Below, piece after piece: positions 56,985 to 64,000 of a stretch of DNA of 64,000 nucleotides (the stretch's first letter is position 1; each line of letters begins with the position of its first letter). The notes under the pieces are model-generated. The model ran no database searches and was not told the origin of the DNA. It saw only the letters and a program-made list of their open reading frames with translations. The DNA lies in assembly GCA_002633025.1 (NCBI GenBank), contig NMRB01001479.1:1-64000 (forward strand), read 5' to 3'. The translations under genes and the position numbers were made by a program. Origin of the DNA: Notospermus geniculatus. Taxonomy: Eukaryota; Nemertea; Pilidiophora; Heteronemertea; Lineidae.

Positions 56985-58728
56985 TTATGCTGATTCGACT
57001 GTAATATTGCCAACTGCCTTGAGAGAGAAGTAGGCCCACCACTTCTGCTGGTAATCCTGATAATCCGCGTCGCTCATCCCGTCATAGTCCACAGGCTCCG
57101 GGGTCACCGGCGGTATCAGCATTGTCTTCAGGTCTTCAAGGGAAGGAATCTGGAAAGAAACATGACGTCATTAAAGACCGGCCAATCAGATTGCGAAAAA
57201 TGTGGTAAGGAACATGATGTCATCAAGGGTTGACCAATCACATTACGAAGAATGTGACGTCAATGAAGTCTCGCCAATCAAGTGCGCCTGCTGACCTCTC
57301 TAACTGGGGCTGGGAATATGCCGGCCTCGCATGGCGGCTTAAGTTTCGTAAAGTCGAGTCCGCGGCCACTATAGGACATCTTCCTCTTCTCGAATTCGAA
57401 CACATAGTCGATCGGAGACACTGGAAATAAAAGAGATTCGCCATCTTAATGGGAGCGCCACAATACGGCATGATATGAACTAAAATTCGTTGGTGGAATG
57501 ACGTCAACCTGAATACTTGTCGTGAGTGAGAGGTCACTTACTAAAGATCGGAAACCAGACTCCTTCGGGGAGCTCTCCTGCGGTCGACATGACACGGAAT
57601 TGTAAGGGAAGACAGTTCCGTCTGTCCACGCTGATCCTCATCGCCAAAGGGTCAGGGCGCATCTCATAGACGGCGCCATATCTACCGCTGCTGCCAACCA
57701 GCGTCATGTCGGCGTCGTCTGTAAAATGAAGCAGAAGATTATGAGGAAAGTCACCTCGATCCTTTTATGAACGGTTGAAACTCTTTAGCAGCAGAGCGTT
57801 CAACAACAACAAATGGTACGGAAGTTCGGAAGCCTCATGAAATGGTGCAATGCGATTGGTGGAAACATTGGTGAAAATTACCCGTGATGCATTGATAACT
57901 TCTTCCCAAAGTTCCTTTCGTTGCAATTTTAAAACACTGTTCCACGTCCTTCTCCGTGTAGTGCCACGTGATCTCACCCTGAAATAAAAGAAAACGACTG
58001 GCTGTGATGACCAGGACATCTTTCGTCACCGCCAGGTGTCGCCACTCGTCCGTGGACTTGGGTGTTATGTGGAACAAATTAAAGTGCTGGGCCAGCAACG
58101 AAGGTGGACTAGATTGCCTTCCATCCAGAAGACACCACAAAAATCAAACTCCCTGCATCTTTCTGAGAAGTAAATAACTTGCCAGCATCAGATCAGCGAA
58201 ATAGGTTGAGGTGTAATTCTGTCCGTTCCGCGACAGGTAGAATCTTTGGTCAATAAAGTTGGCGACAATACTGAAAAAGGATGAAGATGATGTCTATCTA
58301 TGACGTAATCAATGACGTAACTAATGTGGCCACAGCAAGTCCAGTGGAACCACCCCAAACAGACAAATGCCCGAGGACACCTCTCTGTTAAGAACACCAA
58401 GCTCCAAACCCATCTGTCGTTTCTGTTTATAACCTCTGTAGGCCTATTCGGGACACCTCTCAAGGACCATTGCCAGCCCAAAAGGTGTCCTCAACAGAAA
58501 AGTTCCGCTGAAGAAATCCGGAGTTAAACACATGTAATGAAGTTGGAAACACGATTAGAACGTAGGCCTAACTAACCTTCCACTTAGTTCGTTATCCTGT
58601 CCCTTCCAGGTCTTGGGTTCGAGGTCCGTCCAGATGTAATCCATCGTCAGATAATTTGGGAGGCAACACGCATCCAAGTGACGGATAATCACCACTAAGA
58701 CAACAAGGGAGCTAAAGAGGGCCTTCAT
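56985..58728 (-). CDS. Ependymin-related secreted protein 1
   Basis: Ependymin-related proteins are secreted, disulfide-linked, calcium-responsive extracellular proteins with a lipid-transport-like fold; their functions vary by lineage. Exons (minus): 58728-58577, 58270-58183, 57978-57882, 57718-57542, 57420-57296 and 57149-56985. The phases close, giving 267 aa. The start MKALFSSLVVLVVIIRHLDA is a clear signal peptide, followed by CCLPN. Family-like blocks are HYTEKDVEQCFKIA, DADMTLVGSSGRYG, RRNCLPLQFRVM and FTKLKPPCEAG, which matches the P-P-x-C end of the ependymin domain. A Tyr/Asp-rich tail beyond it (PVDYDGMSDADYQDYQQ) is unusual. Intron 2 appears to use a GC donor (ATGCTG|gcaagt). Family assignment is by remembered motif pattern and is moderately sure. 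Confidence 0.78.
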
Positions 58729-58786
58729 TTCCGGTCTGAGGGGTGTCGGTCTCTCTGAACTTGGCGAAGACTAAGCGTGTTTTGAC

Positions 58787-58853
58787 GGTTCTGGTATTAT
58801 AGGCCGTTCTGGTATTATAGGCCGTTCTGGTATTATAGGCCGTTCTGCTTTAA
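58787..58853. repeat. Three-copy 20-bp tandem repeat
   Basis: GTTCTGGTATTATAGGCC is repeated three times with a partial fourth, about 60-125 bp upstream of the start codon of ependymin-related gene 1, possibly in its promoter or 5' UTR. Confidence 0.8.
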
Positions 58854-59142
58854 AGGGCCACTGTATTCCTTTCCTATCCTGCGCTAAACATACCGCCGTT
58901 AAGGGCGACCTCTATTGACAATGTTGTGTTAAACTACCGCTCATCAACCTCGCCCCATGTACAGTAACTCTCGTTCTAGGATATCCACGTGTCCATTTGT
59001 ATTATTGTAAGCAACATTCTCCAGCACTGGGGAGAAAGGCAAGACTACGATATTGGAGAATGATGCAATCCCCGCCGGTGGCGCCGGCTATCGACAAAAA
59101 TGGGCAATATCGTGGCTCTTGCCGATCTCTCTTTTCCAATTA

Positions 59143-59680
59143 CAGTGGAACCCCTCAGTCTGACCACCCCTCTTACTTGACCACCCCTCCAAACTGACCG
59201 ATTTTTGTCGGTCCCAATGAAATCCTTCACATTTTCCATTAGCTAAGTCGACCACCCCTCTACCCCGACCGTGACCACCCAGATGGTGGGTCCCAAGCTT
59301 CATTTCAACCCCTCTAAATTGACCACGACCACAAAATTGTGTGCCTTTGAACATGGGCTCTTTTGAAATACATGTACAAATGTACATGTACAAATGTACA
59401 TGTAGTCAGAATGTGGAGGTGGTCAGAATGATCTTCTGGGCCAAACACCAAAGCCAAGCTAAACCAAGCTTCCAAAGTGTAAGATTTTGTGGAGGTATTC
59501 ATTTGTTATTGAGGCTGCTGGCCATAATTCACCTTTTAATCATCATAATCAAAGTCCTTTGATCACTTGAGTTAGCAATCAAAGTGCCCCCCTGATCTCA
59601 ACCTGGCTAAAGTGACCACCCCTCTAAACTGACCACTTCGCTCCGGTCCCATGGGTGGTCGACTTAGAGGGGTTCCACTG
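59143..59680. mobile_element. Tc1/mariner- or pogo-like MITE with TA target
   Basis: The ends CAGTGGAACCCCTCAGTCTG and an inverted CAGTGGAACCCCTCTAAGTC are flanked by TA on both sides. Internal degenerate repeats of 'gaccacccctct' continue the end motif inward on both sides. It is 538 bp long with no transposase. CAGTG-type ends and a TA target fit non-autonomous Tc1/mariner or pogo elements. Confidence 0.85.
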
Positions 59681-60197
59681 TACGTCGTTCATGATCGTCG
59701 CTGCATTGTTTTGGAGGTGTAGTGGTTGGATTATTTTAATGGTGGAGTGAGCAAAAAGGGAGTGTGCCTCACCTCTGATACTCCACCAGGTCATAATACC
59801 GCTGGTGGAATAGCCGCTAGGGGGCGCTGTTGAAACCATTTGAGATCAGGCAATATTCCCCTTTTTATCACAACCCGTAATTGGGTCAATACCAGCACGT
59901 TTTATTGTAATTTTCAATCATTTTTGTTTTTCTATTGGCAAGATGATCACTCTGACCCAGTTCATATGATCACTCTGATCCAGTTCATATGGTATGTTGC
60001 AATAATTCGGATCATCATCCATACAATCGGCCAATTTTTCGTGAATGCCGCTGGTTTATAATGCGTTAAAGGCTGTCCCAAAATCTGACGAATGAATGCG
60101 AGGGGGGGGGGTTAGAATAGAATCAACCAAGAGTTCTCCCTTTATATTTAGATAAAACACGTTTATTGAACCCTGAAGTACACGTACAGATCAGGCA

Positions 60198-60362
60198 ATA
60201 GGGAGGTTTAGAAATCAAACGATAACCGTAAACGTTAACGACAATTAACGTTATTTTAATTTGTACCGAAAATGCAATACAAAATCTGGTTAAAGTTTAG
60301 TATGAAAAATAACATTGTCGTAAAGTTTACATTTATCGTTTGATTTCTAAACCTCTCTATTA
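60198..60362. mobile_element. Hairpin MITE, first of two copies (second at 63418-63570)
   Basis: GGGAGGTTTAGAAATCAAAC and its complement bracket about 165 bp. A second copy with the same ends and similar interior ('taacgtt', 'aaagttta' motifs) lies at 63418-63570. The two copies flank ependymin-related gene 2. They differ internally, so they are separate insertions and not a very recent block duplication. Confidence 0.85.
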
Positions 60363-60836
60363 ATATAGTATTACGGCTACGATACTGAACTGGTCGCGAC
60401 CCTTTTCCTTGTTTAACAGTTCTCTATTTTTCAACGAGAACCTGTCAGAGCTAAATGGACAAATTATCCGAGTTAATTTTTTCCAGCCTTGTCGTCAAAT
60501 ATCTAACGACAACGATTTGAAATCCCAAAATACCATACTGGCATCAATTGTAAGTCATTACTTATTGGTATACTTATTGGTGTCGTTAACTGGTTAAATC
60601 GTCACTCTGTTCTCTGCAGAGACCTCTAACGAAAGCATCAGGCGCTACCGTATAAAGTGGGGTGAAATTGGCCACTAACCAGAAAAACTCATGCGTGCCC
60701 ATTAAATCATCCCACTCGCCAATTTGTCCTCATTCTACGGTCAATATTGTAAGACGTTTGTCCTCCAGAGGGAGACAGTGTCCTCGAGTCCCTGCTGCAT
60801 AACGTCCACACGATTTCGACAATCACGGAGAACGAA

Positions 60837-62914
60837 TTAGTTCCATCTATATGGGCCTGGTTCTCCATCCGCGGACGCGTCAGAATATAAACCAAAGTAG
60901 TCCTCATCATCTGAGTCTTCTGGCCAATCACCGGAATACTCGGCGCTGTCCTCTGTCGTCGCCATGGGGTCGAGGTTACGGAGTTTGTCGATCATTGCCG
61001 ACAGATTCTCGCTGCGAAACGTGGCTAACTCGTCGAGTGTCGGAAACTGAAATGAAGAATTTCGTCATAAATACCGAAAGGTTATCACAATTTGAGAAAA
61101 CGGACAAGATTTGGACGTTTTCAGGTAACTTACAGTCAGGGGATGCTCGATGGTTTTACGTCCAAGGTGGGACGGCGGGAAGACAACTTTACCAATCCTG
61201 GCCCTTGTGATATCAATCTCCGCGTGTACGTATTCTGAAACGCAAAGCGAGAAGGTTGAGTCGTGCGTCAATTTGCTGTGAGAGCGTCATTTAAAACTCC
61301 CCTGTATTGAATTTAGCGGTATTTTCAAAGCGTTTATAGAATGTAGGTAGACGTATGGTAGCCTTCTTTAGGCCCCAAATGCTACCTGATACATGTACGT
61401 AGGCCTACTTCAGAGAATCAAGGCCTAGTTTTCAGCACACATTAAAAACTGCAGGCAGAGCTCTAATGTATTCAGGCGAACGCAAGCACTTTCTGATTAA
61501 AATACAGTGCGGCTTTAACTTACTGCCTGGTCCAAGCACCAGTGATAGAGTGTGATGTTGGAACGGGAGACATCCGTTCTTCTCCTTCATGAGAAGGCCT
61601 GTCATCTTCAACACGAGCGCAGCTCGAAACTTGTATGATTTTACGGGAATTCCGTGGTTTATTTCAGTGAAATATTTGTTCCCTGAAAATAAAAATAGAA
61701 AGGAATACATTGGCGCCATTTCTGTCGACGTAGCGGCCCTATCTCTGAATCTAATATGATGTAAATTATATGATTGACTAGCACGACCCTTAAAAAAATA
61801 TAATATGAAATGAAATAAAAATAAAAAATAAAATAAAAAAAACGAAAAAAGGAAAAAGTACTCGGAGGGGACTCGAACCCGCGACCTTCACCTCGAATGG
61901 CTGAGGGCCTGGAACAGTAGCGCCGCGGGAGTGAAGCGGCAATGACTTGCAGAACTAATCTACATTGATGCTTACCGAGAACGCATCTGAAGTCATCTTT
62001 AACTGCCCCAAAAAGCGGATGGATCTCTCCCATTGGCTGTGAATTCTCGTCTGCTAACTTCATGTAAACGTATTCCCCCTGTACGAAAACACAAATCATC
62101 ACTTACACCGTTTCTCGATAGGTGGCGCTGAGCAAGACGCGGTCGGATCCCACACCAACATGACCAAGACGTCGCTCCACGTGAGAGTTTTCTTCTTCGA
62201 GTTGTTGGCTTTAAATGGGTAATGCAGCATTTCTGGTTTTCTTGACTTAATCAATGAAACAAACGACTGCCTATAGTTTTTATGTGGTTGTTTTGCCCAT
62301 ACAAGAGGCCAACTCGCGCAAGAAACTTCTCACTTGGATCAGGACATTTTTTCGGGTGACTTTCACAATGGATGTTGTCAAATATGTCATACGTGTACTC
62401 AGTTACCGCGTTACTATCTGAACTCACTGCGGGGGGTGGAGGAACGACTCAATATGCGGTTGGAACTTTCAATAGGTTTACGCAAACCAGCGGATAAAAA
62501 CACAGTCTCCAACGCAAAAGTCAGAGACACCCTGTCAGATTTGTCTAAACCGCTCTAATATCATACCGAGGTGAATTCGAAGAACCAGACGTATGAGGCT
62601 GGTTCCTTGGTTGTCCTGTACTCAAACCGGAACTGCTGGTTCGGGAAGTCCGCCGCAAAACTGAAGCGAAAACGAAAGAAAGTATTTTAAACAACATAAA
62701 GGTGTCACCCCTTTCGTGTTACGTTACCATGGAAACTGTCCCTTGATTCTTACCTTCCAGAAATGTTGTATTTTTCCGTTTTCACGTCAACCAATTCGTC
62801 CTGGATCACCGCATTGAAGCTCACGGAGAAGGTCTCCGGGAGACAGCATGCAGTGGCGCCGCCTATGAAGAGAGCCAGCAGACAGCAAGCTCCCAGTAAC
62901 TTCATGTTCCTCAT
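60837..62914 (-). CDS. Ependymin-related secreted protein 2
   Basis: Tandem paralogue of the gene at 56985-58728. Exons (minus): 62914-62754, 62660-62567, 62078-61976, 61682-61524, 61234-61134 and 61046-60837. The phases close, giving 275 aa. MRNMKLLGACCLLALFIGGA is a signal peptide, followed by CCLPE as in gene 1, and exon number and the phases of the first two junctions match gene 1. Domain-like blocks are NQQFRFEY, GEYVYMKLAD, DDFRCVLGNKYF, KNGCLPFQHHT and KVVFPPSHLG. Where gene 1 has PPC this gene has PPS, so the terminal cysteine of the ependymin fold seems lost. The C-terminal 69 residues are acidic (PEDSDDEDYFG). An acceptor at 62920, 5 nt before the ATG, implies a noncoding upstream exon. 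Confidence 0.75.
61860..61925 (-). other. tRNA-like fragment in ependymin gene 2 intron
   Basis: The minus strand carries a B box, GGTTCGAGTCCCC, preceded by a tRNA-like 3' half. The A box is not convincing. An A-rich tail of about 60 bp follows (61790-61860 on the plus strand), as in tRNA-derived SINEs. Confidence 0.4.
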
Positions 62915-64000
62915 GATACCTGGAATGTTGGTTATAATGGTCAGTGATTGAAATATCTCACATCAATATAAATAGAGAGAGAACATAACAGCAAAGACAG
63001 AACACGGGCACCCGTCAGACCCCGGGGCTCTGGTATTTATGGAACAGGACAATTTCTGGCCCGGGCGGGCACGCTTGACGGTCTGCAGTCTATGAAAAAA
63101 GGGCGGTGCGCAGTTGTCCAACTCGAAGAAAATGTGGCACCTCTCACCTGCCTATTTGCTAGAATGGATGCTAAATGTTGTTTCCCGCGAGTGGAAAGTA
63201 CATCCGTGCCAAGGCTGTGTTACATATCCTGGGACGGATGCGACGTAAGTGGGGATAATTAAGAAAATTACAATGACCCAGTTCAAGACAAACTTATTCA
63301 TTAAGTTTTCAAACCTTTTGTTTCTTAAAAAGATATCTGATGTAGTACGCATTTAGTTTGTTCATTGGACTGAAAATTTTCGATAGCTTGTTCGCACATT
63401 CAGAGAAAGGGTTATATTAGGAAGGTTTAGAAATCAAACGATCAACGTAAAGTTTACGACAACGTTACTTTTCATACTGCACATTCACCAGATTTTATAT
63501 TACATTTACGGTCCAAAAATAACGTTGCCCTTAACGTCTACGTTTATCGTTTGATTTCTAAACCTCCCTATTGTTGATATTTTACGTCATTTTGTTTGAA
63601 GAATGCCAAAAACAAAACAAGCCTGGTGGGGTCAAGGTTCACGTAGTGAAGTTATTAGGGAGTTTTCGCAAATGCCCCGAAACGCCGACGCGAACGTCTA
63701 TTCTTTTGTTCGGTGCTCTCTTCGTGGCATCGAACAATGAGTTTGGCGTTGGCGTTTCGGGGGCTTTGCCAAAACTCCCTAATGTAGAAAACATATTGCA
63801 ATTGAGGTGATCTTCTCCTGCATCCCATCGCTGGTAGGCCCTACTGACTCGATCGTGGAGCAATATCGGATGATCAGCTTCTGATGAAATAATATTCTAA
63901 AACGCCTCAGGACGCTCCACTTATGATAAAACCCGTGTCGTGTGTGCGAACAGGGGGCAAGATACAAACTCACCTCTGCTTATCCTGTTACGTCATCGAC
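62915..64000. other. Upstream region of ependymin-related gene 2
   Basis: No coding exon was recognised. Candidate 5' noncoding exons on the minus strand end in donors at 63148 (AGGCAG|gtgaga) and 63973 (CAGAG|gtgagt); either could splice to the acceptor at 62920. Two MITEs lie here: 63418-63570, and a 128-bp hairpin at 63655-63782 with TTAGGGAGTTTT ends. Confidence 0.4.
63655..63782. mobile_element. 128-bp hairpin MITE
   Basis: TTAGGGAGTTTTCGCAAATG and the complementary right end (CTTTGCCAAAACTCCCTAA) form TIRs. A second inner pair (CCCGAAACGCC / GGCGTTTCGGG and GTTCG / CGAAC) continues the pairing. No coding frame on either strand is supported. Confidence 0.8.

Overview
This window is animal nuclear DNA. 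The genes are split into many short exons with GT-AG introns and are separated by repeat-rich spacers. The protein families (ORC4, VPS16, a myosin essential light chain, two ependymin-related secreted proteins) are metazoan. The dense palindromic MITEs, AGGCCTA-rich spacers and allele-like duplications joined by single Ns suggest a draft assembly of a highly heterozygous marine invertebrate, plausibly a deuterostome such as an echinoderm, hemichordate or amphioxus, or else a lophotrochozoan. I cannot fix the phylum from sequence alone.

Layout. 1-5.8 kb: no confident gene, a possible orphan first exon on the minus strand, and a large foldback repeat. 5.8-9.7 kb (+): ORC4, ten coding exons recognised, N-terminal exon(s) not found. 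13.2-14.3 kb (+): an unrecognised 375-aa acidic protein in one exon with an AKAP-like helix. 15.2-21.4 kb (-): complete VPS16, 21 exons, 843 aa. 21.7-22.8 kb: a TIR element. 22.9-25.0 kb (+): myosin essential light chain, copy A. 30.4-36.1 kb: a decayed non-LTR retrotransposon. 36-42.5 kb: almost entirely inverted-repeat elements and minisatellites. 42.5-48.2 kb: a second copy (B) of the light-chain block, lacking the first two coding exons and carrying three extra MITEs. 48.9-56.0 kb (+): a class I/II PLP aminotransferase, 12 coding exons, 437 aa. 57.0-58.7 and 60.8-62.9 kb (-): two tandem ependymin-related secreted proteins of 267 and 275 aa.

The genes do not form a pathway. They are an ordinary mixture of housekeeping genes (origin licensing, HOPS/CORVET trafficking, myosin, amino-acid metabolism) plus a tandem secreted family. 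Exon coordinates were read by eye from splice sites. For VPS16, ORC4, the aminotransferase and both ependymin genes the exon phases close exactly, which supports those models.

The most unusual features are these. (1) Minisatellites in ORC4 and VPS16 whose repeat unit straddles the exon/intron boundary, so that the true 5' splice site is copied about ten times into the intron. (2) Many unrelated foldback elements built from tandem short palindromes. (3) A natural filled/empty-site comparison between light-chain copies A and B that reveals MITE insertions with exact target-site duplications, one of which rebuilds a splice donor. (4) Single-N joins flanked by near-identical overlaps, which are probably unmerged contig ends and which falsely duplicate exons.
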